Origin: Betaproteobacteria bacterium | GTDB lineage: Bacteria; Pseudomonadota; Gammaproteobacteria; Burkholderiales; SG8-39 | Reading direction: 5' to 3' | Length of the DNA stretch: 9,195 nucleotides | Assembly (NCBI GenBank): GCA_004298295.1 | Contig: SCUH01000225.1 | Coordinates: 1 to 9,195 of the forward strand | Part shown: piece after piece, positions 1 through 6,424 of the stretch | Layout: each line of letters begins with the position of its first letter | How positions within the stretch are numbered: the stretch's first letter is position 1 | Position numbers and translations under genes: made by a program | Notes under the pieces: generated by a model | Told to the model about the DNA's origin: nothing | Databases searched by the model: none | What the model saw: only the letters and a program-made list of their open reading frames with translations

Positions 1-215
1 CCAAGCTCGGAAAGCGAATTCTTGTCCGGGTTGGCCGGCGAGGTGAGCCACGGATCGATCAGGATCACGCCGCCCGAGGGCGTTTCAATCCGGAACGCCG
101 CGTGGCCGTACCAGTGAATCTTGGTCTCGCCCGGGGCCGCGAGCAGAGCGCCCGGGCTCAACACAAACCCTGCAACCATCACCGCGCGTAGGGCGCGCAT
201 GATCGTCCTCAGCAT
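1..215 (-). CDS. Secreted metallo-beta-lactamase-fold hydrolase, UPF0173-like (partial, 3' end beyond left edge)
   Basis: Only the first 71 codons are visible. The protein opens with a signal peptide: a basic start (MLRTIMRALR), a hydrophobic core and a probable cleavage site after LLAA, around residue 27. The mature part starts with IHWYGHAAFRIET, followed by GGVILIDPWLTSPANPD. This is the characteristic first beta-strand region of UPF0173-type metal-dependent hydrolases in the metallo-beta-lactamase superfamily. The HxHxDH metal motif would follow just outside the window, so catalytic competence cannot be judged. I chose ATG 215 over the in-frame ATG at 200 because GGAGGAGG sits 7 nt upstream of 215. 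The lipoprotein gene lies upstream on the same strand after 106 bp, so the two could be co-transcribed, but I see no strong promoter or terminator between them. Known members of the family are often cytoplasmic, so export is a mild oddity. Substrate unknown. Confidence 0.75.
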   Translation of the reverse strand, partial: MLRTIMRALRAVMVAGFVLSPGALLAAPGETKIHWYGHAAFRIETPSGGVILIDPWLTSPANPDKNSLSEL

Positions 216-222
216 GATCCCT

Positions 223-227
223 CCTCC
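223..227 (-). promoter_or_regulatory. Shine-Dalgarno site that fixes the start of the metallo-hydrolase gene
   Basis: On the minus strand the leader reads TGGAGGAGGGATC and then ATG. The GGAGG core is 7 nt from ATG 215. The second in-frame ATG at 200 lies 22 nt from the core and has no site of its own. Start 215 is therefore preferred. Confidence 0.7.
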
Positions 228-321
228 AGGTTGAAACCGCCAGAAAGCTTACACGATGGCCGCGGGTCGGCACCGCCAAGGTCCGAGCCGTCGTCCCGCC
301 GCGTCAACAGTGCGCCGCAAT

Positions 322-1272
322 TCAACGCTCAACCCGGGGAGCCTCCGGAGCACTGGCCTTACGCAGCACGAAGTTCTCCATCGAGACGGTGTACTCGTTG
401 GACCGGGGCAGATAGCGGATGCAGTGCTGCGTGGGGTAGTAGCCCCTGATGCCCACGGCCGGGGGCGACTTCAGGGCAAAGCACGCCGCGGGCTGGCTGA
501 GCATGTACTCCAGCGTCAACATCTCTTCGTAGAACGTGACGCGACCGTCGTAGACGCCATAGATCCAGGTTTGCGTGAACTTCTTGCCCTTGAACTCGGG
601 GCTCGTCAGGTCGACCAGGTGATTGCCCATCGCCGGCGCCACGGCATTCACGTTGGTGAAGTCGGCGTGCATGTAATTGGACGGCAGCGGCCGGGTCGCA
701 AGCTTGAACTGCTCGCAGTTGACGTTTTCGGGGCCGCAGGGCCCCGGCTTGATGGCGTAGATCTTCTCGATGGGCTCGATGTAAAAGTGGACATCGAAGT
801 GCGGCAGGTCATACACCCCGGGCGGGATATGTCCGTGCGAGTTCCAGTTCAGACCCACCCATTTGAACGGAATCTCCGATCGCCGTGCGACTTCGCTGGG
901 CAGCGGGATGACCCACTCGTGGGAGCCGAAGCACTCCTTGTCGAGGTCGATTTTTCCGTCCTTGTCGTGATCGAAGCAGTGATGCCCGTCGGAACGTTCC
1001 ACCGGAAGTGCTTCCAGCGCGCTCGCCTGAAAAACGATGCCGACGGCTTTCGGGACCCCGTCCTGACCGATCTCGGCGTAGCTGGACACCGTCCCTTTGC
1101 CGACGCTGGCATTGGCGCCAAGCAGGCGCGTGCCGGGTTCGCCGGTCCGGATATTGGCCGAACACCCCACGATTGCGACGGCGGCGATCGACCAGCTTGC
1201 CCTTCGCAGAACGTGCCACCGGAGTCTTTCCGAGCCGACGACTGCGTCCTTCGCGCGTTTCCCGTCTTCCAT
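322..1272 (-). CDS. Putative outer-membrane lipoprotein, DUF5602/TTHB210-like, with a calcium-loop-like motif
   Basis: This is a 316-residue protein of unknown role. A long basic N-region (1-28) precedes a short hydrophobic stretch (SIAAVAIVGC) ending in a lipobox with Cys37. Ser at +2 suggests outer-membrane sorting by the E. coli Lol rule. Residues 101-113 (DHDKDGKIDLDKE) carry a DxDxDG calcium-loop pattern like an EF-hand or dockerin, but the acidic closing residue is at position 13 instead of 12. Residues 142-164 hold a His-rich motif (NWNSHGHIPPGVYDLPHFD, then VHFY) with H146, H148, H158 and H162, a plausible metal site. Further on, MGNHLVDLTSPEFKGKKF and TWIYGVYDGRVTFYEEM recall the DUF5602/TTHB210-like family, which I recognise by pattern only. 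ATG 1272 was chosen because GGGAGGAG lies 5-6 nt upstream. A 22-codon longer reading lacks a lipoprotein-like start. The gene is divergent from the M20 gene. Existence of the gene is near certain; the family name is about even odds. Confidence 0.82.
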   Translation of the reverse strand: MEDGKRAKDAVVGSERLRWHVLRRASWSIAAVAIVGCSANIRTGEPGTRLLGANASVGKGTVSSYAEIGQDGVPKAVGIVFQASALEALPVERSDGHHCFDHDKDGKIDLDKECFGSHEWVIPLPSEVARRSEIPFKWVGLNWNSHGHIPPGVYDLPHFDVHFYIEPIEKIYAIKPGPCGPENVNCEQFKLATRPLPSNYMHADFTNVNAVAPAMGNHLVDLTSPEFKGKKFTQTWIYGVYDGRVTFYEEMLTLEYMLSQPAACFALKSPPAVGIRGYYPTQHCIRYLPRSNEYTVSMENFVLRKASAPEAPRVER

Positions 1273-1304
1273 TTTCGCTCCTCCCAGAGCCGATTGGCGG
1301 GCGC

Positions 1305-1331
1305 ATATTACCCCAGCGCACCGGCTGCGAA
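1305..1331 (-). promoter_or_regulatory. Candidate sigma-70-type promoter for the lipoprotein gene
   Basis: In the 107-bp divergent region the minus strand carries TAATAT (1310-1305), five of six matches to the -10 consensus. TTCGCA (1331-1326) lies upstream as a possible -35, four of six matches, with a short 15-bp spacer. Transcription would start about 25 nt before ATG 1272. For the opposite M20 gene I see only weak A/T-rich hexamers around 1341-1356 and no convincing -35, so no promoter is called there. Confidence 0.35.
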
Positions 1332-1379
1332 GAAGCATGCTAGATTTTGGTATCGATCGCCCGACCGAAGGACACCTCC

Positions 1380-2546
1380 ATGCCTGTGGTAGACCGCATT
1401 GCCGCCCTTCACGGACAGATGACCGCCTGGCGACGCGACATCCACGCCCACCCGGAGCTCGGTTTCGAGGAGAACCGGACCTCGGACCTCGTCGCTGCGA
1501 AGCTCGAGGAATTCGGCCTCGAGGTGCATCGCAGCATCGGCAAGACCGGCGTCGTCGGCGTCCTGCGCGCGGGAACCTCGGATCGCCGCATCGGCCTGCG
1601 CGCCGACATGGACGCGCTGCCGATCCGCGAGGCGAACAGTTTCGCGCACCGCTCGACGCACAGCGGCCGGATGCACGCCTGCGGCCACGACGGCCACACC
1701 ACCATGCTGCTGGGCGCGGCGAAGTACCTGGCCGAAACGCGCAACTTCGACGGCACGGTACATTTCATCTTCCAGCCTGCGGAGGAAGGGCTCGGCGGCG
1801 CACAGGCGATGATCGCCGACGGCCTGTTCAAGCGCTTTCCCTGCGACGCGATCTTCGGCATGCACAACCGCCCCGGCATGCCGCTCGGTAAATTCGCGGC
1901 CCGCTCCGGGCCGATGATGGCGGGCGGCGCCTTCTTCGACATCGACATCGAGGGGCGCGGCTCGCACGGCGCCCGCCCGGAGGCAGGGGTCGATACCGTG
2001 CTGGTCGCCGCGCACATCACTGCGGCGCTGCAGTCGATCGTCGCGCGCAACGTGCGCCCGCTGGACACCGCGGTGCTGTCGGTGACGCAGATCCACGGCG
2101 GCGACGCCTATAACGTGATCCCGCAGACGGCGCGCCTGTCGGGCACGGTGCGCGCCTTCTCGGGCGAGGTCATGACGCTCATCGGCGAGCGCATGGCGCG
2201 CGTCGCAGAAGGCGTCGCGGCAGGCTTCGGCGCCAAGGCGACAACCGACTACCGCCCGATCTTCGCGCCGCTCGTCAACGACCCCCAGGAGGCGGATTTC
2301 GCCGCGTCGGTCTGCGGCGAGATCGTGGGCGCCGAGAGCGTGCGGCGCGACCCGGCGCTCATCATGGCCTCGGAGGATTTCTCGTTCATGCTGGACGCGG
2401 TGCCCGGCTGCTACATCAACATCGGCAACGGCGACGGCGAAGGGGCGTGCGAAGTGCACAACCCCGCGTACGACTTCAACGATGCCGCGCTGCCGTACGG
2501 CGCGAGTTTTTTCGCGCGCGTGGTGGAGCGGCGCCTGGCGCTCTAG
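1380..2546 (+). CDS. M20 family metallopeptidase / amidohydrolase (M20D, hippurate hydrolase type)
   Basis: This 388-residue enzyme is predicted to hydrolyse the amide bond of an N-acyl amino acid or similar conjugate in the cytoplasm. It is a full-length member of the M20D group (aminoacylase, hippurate hydrolase and IAA-amino acid hydrolase relatives). Hallmarks are WRRDIHAHPELGFEE (17-31), LRADMDALPI (73-82), and metal ligands C101 and H103 in MHACGHDGH. E135 and E136 in QPAEEG are the catalytic and metal-binding glutamates, followed by H162 in GMHN and H360 in EVHNPAYDFND. The dimerisation/lid domain spans about 180-295 and keeps RGSHGARP (H196) and YNVIPQTA. There is no signal peptide. 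ATG 1380 is preferred over an upstream TTG at 1347 because AAGGA sits 7 nt before it. The natural substrate cannot be told from sequence: the family is broad and neighbours give no catabolic context. The stop codon overlaps that of the convergent alcohol dehydrogenase. Confidence 0.96.
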   Translation: MPVVDRIAALHGQMTAWRRDIHAHPELGFEENRTSDLVAAKLEEFGLEVHRSIGKTGVVGVLRAGTSDRRIGLRADMDALPIREANSFAHRSTHSGRMHACGHDGHTTMLLGAAKYLAETRNFDGTVHFIFQPAEEGLGGAQAMIADGLFKRFPCDAIFGMHNRPGMPLGKFAARSGPMMAGGAFFDIDIEGRGSHGARPEAGVDTVLVAAHITAALQSIVARNVRPLDTAVLSVTQIHGGDAYNVIPQTARLSGTVRAFSGEVMTLIGERMARVAEGVAAGFGAKATTDYRPIFAPLVNDPQEADFAASVCGEIVGAESVRRDPALIMASEDFSFMLDAVPGCYINIGNGDGEGACEVHNPAYDFNDAALPYGASFFARVVERRLAL

Positions 2547-3649
2547 AACACGATCACGCCGCGCGCGTTCTTGCCCGATTCGAGATCGGCAAACGCCTGC
2601 GGCGCCTCGTCGATCGAATAGCGGCGCGTGATCAGCTCGTCGAGCTTGAGCCGCCCCGCCATGTAGAGGTGCAGCATTTTGGGGAAGTCGATGCGCGGCA
2701 CGCAGGAACCGAAATAGCTGCCCTGCAGGGTCTTTTCCTCGAACACCATGCTCATGGGCTTGAACGCGGCGGTCTCGGTCGGACGCGCCACGCCCACCAC
2801 CACGGCCTTGCCGCCGCGCCGGATCGCGCGGTAGGCGGCTTCGGCCAGCGCCCCGGCGCCGACGCACTCGAAGGCGTAATCGGGTCCGATGCCGGTCATC
2901 TTCTTCAGCGCCTTGGCGACGTCCTCGCCGGGCTTGGCGAGGAGCGTGTCGGTGGCGCCGAACTGCTTCGCCATGGCGAGCTTGGCTTCCATCGTGTCGA
3001 TCGCGATGATGCGCTCCGCGCCCGCAATCGCGGCGCCCTGGATCACGTTCAGCCCCACGCCGCCGCAACCGAACACGGCCACGCTGGAGCCGGGTTCCAC
3101 GCGTGCCGTATTGAACACCGCGCCCACGCCGGTGGTCACGGCGCAGCCTACGAGCGCCGCGCGGTCGAGCGGAATCTTGGAATCAATCTTGACCACGTTC
3201 TCGACCGACAGCGTCGCGTATTCGGCCATCACGCCGCAGCCGGAGAAGATGCCGAGCGGCTTGCCGGCCTTGTCCTTGACGCGCGAAGTGCCCTCGAGCG
3301 GCGTCGTGAGCGCCTTGTGCTGCTCCAGGCACAGCACCGGCCGTCCGGATGCGCAGAAGCGGCACTTGCCGCACATGTAGATGAACGAGGCGACGACATG
3401 ATCGCCGGCGGCAAGCCCGCTGACACCGTCGCCCACCTCGATCACTTCGCCCGCCCCCTCATGGCCCAGCACGAGCGGCGGCGGCAGCGCAATCGTGCCG
3501 TTGGTCGCCGACAGATCCGAATGGCACACGCCGCAGGCGGCGAGTTTCACCATCACCTCGCCGCGCTTTGGCGAATCGACCGTGATTTCCTCTACGACGA
3601 CGGGCTTGTTCAGTTCGCGGCAGATCACTGCCTTGCCGTTGCGGGCCAT
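2543..3649 (-). CDS. Zinc-dependent alcohol dehydrogenase (medium-chain MDR family, NAD-linked)
   Basis: This is a 368-residue cytoplasmic oxidoreductase interconverting an alcohol and an aldehyde or ketone. The catalytic zinc ligands are C42 (GVCHSD), H63 (GHEGAGEV) and C169 (GCAVTTGVGAVFNTA). The structural zinc lobe has four cysteines, C93, C96, C99 and C107, in the standard spacing. The Rossmann motif GCGGVG (194-199) is followed by D218 at the end of the second strand (IIAIDTMEAK), which indicates preference for NAD over NADP. The GCAVTTG and SYFGSCVPR segments and the length resemble the class III and related bacterial Zn-ADH groups. The exact substrate (formaldehyde conjugate, primary alcohol or aryl alcohol) is not determined. 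ATG 3649 is chosen because GGAG lies 6 nt upstream. The 18-codon extension to 3703 would cover the promoter candidate. It follows the giant membrane protein gene by 61 bp on the same strand and may be co-transcribed or separately started. Confidence 0.96.
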   Translation of the reverse strand: MARNGKAVICRELNKPVVVEEITVDSPKRGEVMVKLAACGVCHSDLSATNGTIALPPPLVLGHEGAGEVIEVGDGVSGLAAGDHVVASFIYMCGKCRFCASGRPVLCLEQHKALTTPLEGTSRVKDKAGKPLGIFSGCGVMAEYATLSVENVVKIDSKIPLDRAALVGCAVTTGVGAVFNTARVEPGSSVAVFGCGGVGLNVIQGAAIAGAERIIAIDTMEAKLAMAKQFGATDTLLAKPGEDVAKALKKMTGIGPDYAFECVGAGALAEAAYRAIRRGGKAVVVGVARPTETAAFKPMSMVFEEKTLQGSYFGSCVPRIDFPKMLHLYMAGRLKLDELITRRYSIDEAPQAFADLESGKNARGVIVF

Positions 3650-3677
3650 GACATTCTCCACGGATGGGTTGCGTCGA

Positions 3678-3683
3678 AGTATA
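3678..3683 (-). promoter_or_regulatory. Candidate -10 element upstream of the alcohol dehydrogenase
   Basis: In the 61-bp gap before ATG 3649 the minus strand reads GCTATACTTCG. TATACT matches five of six bases of the -10 consensus and would give a leader of roughly 20 nt. No good -35 is present: TTGGCG lies only 14 bp away. A weak or activator-dependent promoter is possible. The gene could also be read through from upstream. Confidence 0.33.
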
Positions 3684-3710
3684 GCGTTTCGAACTGCCGC
3701 CAACGCCGTT

Positions 3711-5675
3711 TCAGGTGCGGTCGTCGCCGGATTCCTGAATCACGGTCAAACGCGAAAGCGGTTTTTTCGACTCGGGGAAATCGACGCTCAGCGCGACCGC
3801 CGCCACGAGTCCGAGCACGAGCGAGATTCCGACCGACGCCGCCGCAAGCTCGGCGGCGACATGGACACGCGGTCCGCCCACGCCACTGAGCGCCACACCG
3901 CACAGCGTCATCCCCAGGGCGAGCCACTGGTAGATCGCGAGACCCGCAAGCCTCGGGGTCTGGGGCTCGCCGCGGTAACCTTCCTCTGCGAAACGCGCCA
4001 TCGATGTCAGCACCAGGTAGGCGCCGGCCACGGTCGTCGCAAGAGCGCCCGTGGTGCACAGGCGCAGCAAGACGATCGCAATGGCGCAGTTGCTGAGCAT
4101 GGAATAGAGCTGGGTTGCATGAATGCGCTTCCCACCCAGGCCGGCCAGCGCGACAACCCTCGAGCGTTCGTTGCGAACTCGAATGCCGTGGCCGCCTGGC
4201 GTCGGACTGCCGTGGCAGCAGCCTTGCACCAGGCAGCGGCCCCGCCCGAGCGCCTGCGCGATCGCGCCGCCCACCGCAACGCTCGCCACGAGCGTCGCAA
4301 CGCGTTCGGCATCTTCAGCCAGCAACAGGATGCCGAGAACCAGAGTGACGCCCAGCAGACCGCCAAAATAGCCAAAAGGACGGGCGAGGCGCTGGCCGCC
4401 CTCCAATGCATATCCCCAGATCCCCGCGCCCGCCAGTCCCGCCAGACTGACGAACAGCACCTCGGCGGCGTAGCCTGGACCCGCCAGATACAGCGTGAGC
4501 AGCGACCCGCAGAACATCGCCAGTGCGCTCCACCCGGCATGACTGATGACGCGCAGCCTGCCAAACCTCGCAGCCGACCACGAATTGGCCAGGCGCTCTG
4601 CCAACCGCAGCATGGCCGCCCAGACGCGTTCGTAGTTCCAGCAAAGATGCGCGCAACCGGCGCCCGCCAGTACATCGACCAGTGCGTGTGCGCCCGCGAG
4701 CACCGAACTCACCGCGATCGCGGCCGCCATCGCGAATGCGGGCCACGCCAGCCCCGCGCGACGCGAGGCATAACAATGCGCGGCAATGACCGCCCAGACG
4801 ACGTGAAACGACGGCATCGCGAGCCATTCGGCATCAGCCAGTCGATTCGCCGTTTCCAGCCAAAGCTCTGCGCCAGTACGCCCGGAAGGCAGGAATTCGG
4901 CCTGTCCCGGAACGAAGAGCATCAGGAAGAATCCGATCGCAGCCGCCAGCCAGCCGCCGATCACGAAACGACGAAGTTCGGCGAGCGATGACAGTGCAAG
5001 CGGCGCCAGGGCAGAAAACGGATACGCGAGCGTGTACACCCACAAAGCCCATGACTGCAGCGCAAACCCATGCTCGAACGGCAGACGCAGTTCGCGGGCG
5101 CCCTGCGGTGCAGGCATCATCGACAGCAGCACGTACGCGCCCGACCAGGGAGCGAAAACCATGAGGCCGGCGCAGACCCGCCGCCAGCGCGGTGCGTCGC
5201 TCGGCAGCGCCGGCGGCACTGCGAGCATCGGCGCACTCGGAGGCAAACCGAAACGCGCGCGCAGCGCGCGAGCCTCGAAGCCCAGTACCAGCATGGCAGC
5301 TCCCAGAGCGGCGGCGGGTGTCACCACCCACAGGCCGGCCGCGGAGTCGGCCGCGACCGAAACGCCGGCCACGCAAAGCACGAACCCTGCATAGATGGGG
5401 TGCGAGAGAACGGCGTAAGTTGAACGCGCGACGAAGCGCGGCGGCGGATAGGCGTTCATCGGCAGTCCGCCGCCATGCCGCCAAAGTGCATGCATCGAGA
5501 CGGCCATCAGCAGCGCGCCTGCCGCGCCCATGCCCAGTCCCAACCCCCTCGGCAGCGGTTGCACCCAGGCGACCGCGCCGATGCCATCCAGCCGAATCGC
5601 CCACCACACCAGCAGTGCGGGCAGCACCAGAACAAACATCGATCCGTACAGCCACTTGCCCGCGGCGGCGGTCAC
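3711..5675 (-). CDS. Three-module integral membrane protein: ICMT/PEMT-like methyltransferase + PAP2-like + Lgt-like
   Basis: This 654-residue protein has about 16 hydrophobic segments and three membrane-enzyme modules in one frame. Module 1 (about 1-145) resembles isoprenylcysteine carboxyl or phospholipid methyltransferases: STYAVLSHPIYAGF (85-98, H92/P93), then GFEARALRARFG (132-143). Module 2 (about 165-350) is PAP2-like, closest by eye to the inositol-phosphorylceramide synthase type: MPSFHVVWA (S289, H291) and SSVLAGAHALVDVLAG (H330, D334), but without the usual Arg of the third PAP2 motif or the first K/R motif. Module 3 (about 378-600) is Lgt-like: ARPFGYFGGLLG (431-442), LGRGRCLVQGCCHGSPT (476-492), IHATQLYS (518-525) and R561/E565/R568 in RFAEEGYRGE. 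These motifs occur in the normal Lgt order. It probably acts on lipid or isoprenoid phosphate substrates in the inner membrane. The reaction is unknown. I chose GTG 5675 because it overlaps the upstream stop as GTGA; TTG 5681 and TTG 5705 are alternatives. It lies downstream of the CrtC-like gene. Confidence 0.93.
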   Translation of the reverse strand: MTAAAGKWLYGSMFVLVLPALLVWWAIRLDGIGAVAWVQPLPRGLGLGMGAAGALLMAVSMHALWRHGGGLPMNAYPPPRFVARSTYAVLSHPIYAGFVLCVAGVSVAADSAAGLWVVTPAAALGAAMLVLGFEARALRARFGLPPSAPMLAVPPALPSDAPRWRRVCAGLMVFAPWSGAYVLLSMMPAPQGARELRLPFEHGFALQSWALWVYTLAYPFSALAPLALSSLAELRRFVIGGWLAAAIGFFLMLFVPGQAEFLPSGRTGAELWLETANRLADAEWLAMPSFHVVWAVIAAHCYASRRAGLAWPAFAMAAAIAVSSVLAGAHALVDVLAGAGCAHLCWNYERVWAAMLRLAERLANSWSAARFGRLRVISHAGWSALAMFCGSLLTLYLAGPGYAAEVLFVSLAGLAGAGIWGYALEGGQRLARPFGYFGGLLGVTLVLGILLLAEDAERVATLVASVAVGGAIAQALGRGRCLVQGCCHGSPTPGGHGIRVRNERSRVVALAGLGGKRIHATQLYSMLSNCAIAIVLLRLCTTGALATTVAGAYLVLTSMARFAEEGYRGEPQTPRLAGLAIYQWLALGMTLCGVALSGVGGPRVHVAAELAAASVGISLVLGLVAAVALSVDFPESKKPLSRLTVIQESGDDRT

Positions 5676-6421
5676 GGCCAATGCACCTCCTCGAACACGG
5701 CGCAACCCGCATCGGACTCGCGTAACGGCGTGCTCAGCCGCGCGCTGCAGAGCCAGCGCTCCTGCACGCCGCGGAAAAACCGCGCCGCGACAAGCACACT
5801 TGCGCCAGGCAACGCGCCCAAGGCGTAGCGCGCCAAGGATCCGCCGCCGAACTTCCGTGGCGCTTCGAAATGCAACACGTGGCCCTGCGTCGATCGAACT
5901 TCCGTCCGCGAAAGGCTCTCCAGTCCGGCTGGCTCCCCGTTCACCAGCAGCAGCCGCAAAGCCGTGTCACCCTGCCATTCGATCCAGGCCAGCGATTCGC
6001 GCGCGCCGCAGAAGCGTCCCCACCGAAGCACGCGCAGCCCGAGACGCCAGGGGCTGAAATTCATTCGCAGGCATTCGACGTAACCACGCGCGCTTCCGCG
6101 AGCTCCGCCATTCACCGTGCCATTCAGCACCCAGGGATTCCAGCTGAGATCGAAATCGGCGTTCCGGTGCAAGGCAAATGCGCGGGCTTGCGCACCCGAC
6201 CAGCGCAAGGCGTCGCGTCCGTCCACAGGCCAGGAGACGGTTCCGCCGTCCACCGTCGGGAGCGCGACGGATCCAAGCATGAAACGGCCGGTCGCCGGGC
6301 CTGCGGACGCCAGTGCGCCGACATGACCCAGCGTCACCGGTCCAAGTCTCAGGTTGGCACGGTAAAAAACGTGCGCCTCGTCGTCGGCGACGTAATCGGC
6401 GTACCACTTTTCAAGCTGCAT
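5672..6421 (-). CDS. CrtC/lipocalin-like protein, putative lipid- or isoprenoid-binding partner
   Basis: This is a 249-residue soluble protein without signal peptide or membrane helix. It is rich in beta-prone, Trp-containing stretches: EKWYADYV at the start, then DLSWNPWVLNGTVNGG (91-106), RGYVE (112-116), PWRLGLRVLRWGRF (124-137) and LAWIEWQGD. The GYVE plus RWGRF pattern recalls the CrtC (hydroxyneurosporene synthase / carotenoid 1,2-hydratase), AttH and tocopherol-cyclase group, whose fold is two lipocalin-like barrels. I recognise this by pattern only and hold it at moderate confidence; it could be an unnamed domain family. Catalysis as a hydratase is not shown. ATG 6421 is the first good start; its Shine-Dalgarno-like GAGAG lies inside a small hairpin. 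The stop overlaps the start of the three-module membrane protein by 4 bp, so both are probably made together and may share a substrate. Confidence 0.85.
   Translation of the reverse strand: MQLEKWYADYVADDEAHVFYRANLRLGPVTLGHVGALASAGPATGRFMLGSVALPTVDGGTVSWPVDGRDALRWSGAQARAFALHRNADFDLSWNPWVLNGTVNGGARGSARGYVECLRMNFSPWRLGLRVLRWGRFCGARESLAWIEWQGDTALRLLLVNGEPAGLESLSRTEVRSTQGHVLHFEAPRKFGGGSLARYALGALPGASVLVAARFFRGVQERWLCSARLSTPLRESDAGCAVFEEVHWP
5681..5690 (-). promoter_or_regulatory. Ribosome binding site and overlap region deciding the start of the three-module gene
   Basis: Within the end of the CrtC-like gene the minus strand reads GAGGAGGTGCATTGGCCGTGA. GGAGG is 10 nt from GTG 5675 and 4 nt from TTG 5681. 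GTG 5675 forms a GTGA overlap with the upstream TGA (5674-5672), the usual sign of translational coupling. TTG 5681 is possible, but its spacing is short and the codon is rare as a start. Confidence 0.55.
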
Positions 6422-6424
6422 CGA

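Noticed and set aside
216..321. Possible promoter or terminator between the lipoprotein and metallo-hydrolase genes
   Set aside because: A TTGACG hexamer is present on the minus strand, but no -10-like element lies at 16-18 bp. There is no stem with a T-run either.
256..1392. 378-codon open frame on the plus strand opposite the lipoprotein gene
   Set aside because: No good ribosome binding site or domain. The minus-strand reading has a lipobox, conserved motifs and a strong start site.
1308..3068. 586-codon open frame on the minus strand across the M20 gene and part of the alcohol dehydrogenase
   Set aside because: The composition is Arg/Ala/His-rich shadow sequence. Both underlying genes have full catalytic motifs in other frames.
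3742..3767. Hairpin-like CGC-GAAA-GCG followed by a T-run on the plus strand
   Set aside because: The stem is only 3 bp before a bulge. It lies inside the coding end of the minus-strand membrane protein, and no plus-strand gene ends nearby, so it is not called a terminator.
3495..4991. 498-codon open frame on the plus strand opposite the three-module gene
   Set aside because: Arg/Gln-rich shadow with no domain. The minus strand carries a coherent membrane protein there.
3711..5675. Possibility that the three-module protein is an artefact of neighbouring genes joined by sequencing error
   Set aside because: The frame is continuous over 654 codons, with no internal strong ribosome site and start at the module borders that I could see. 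The linkers (about 145-165 and 350-378) read as normal protein. An independent check on raw reads would still be useful.
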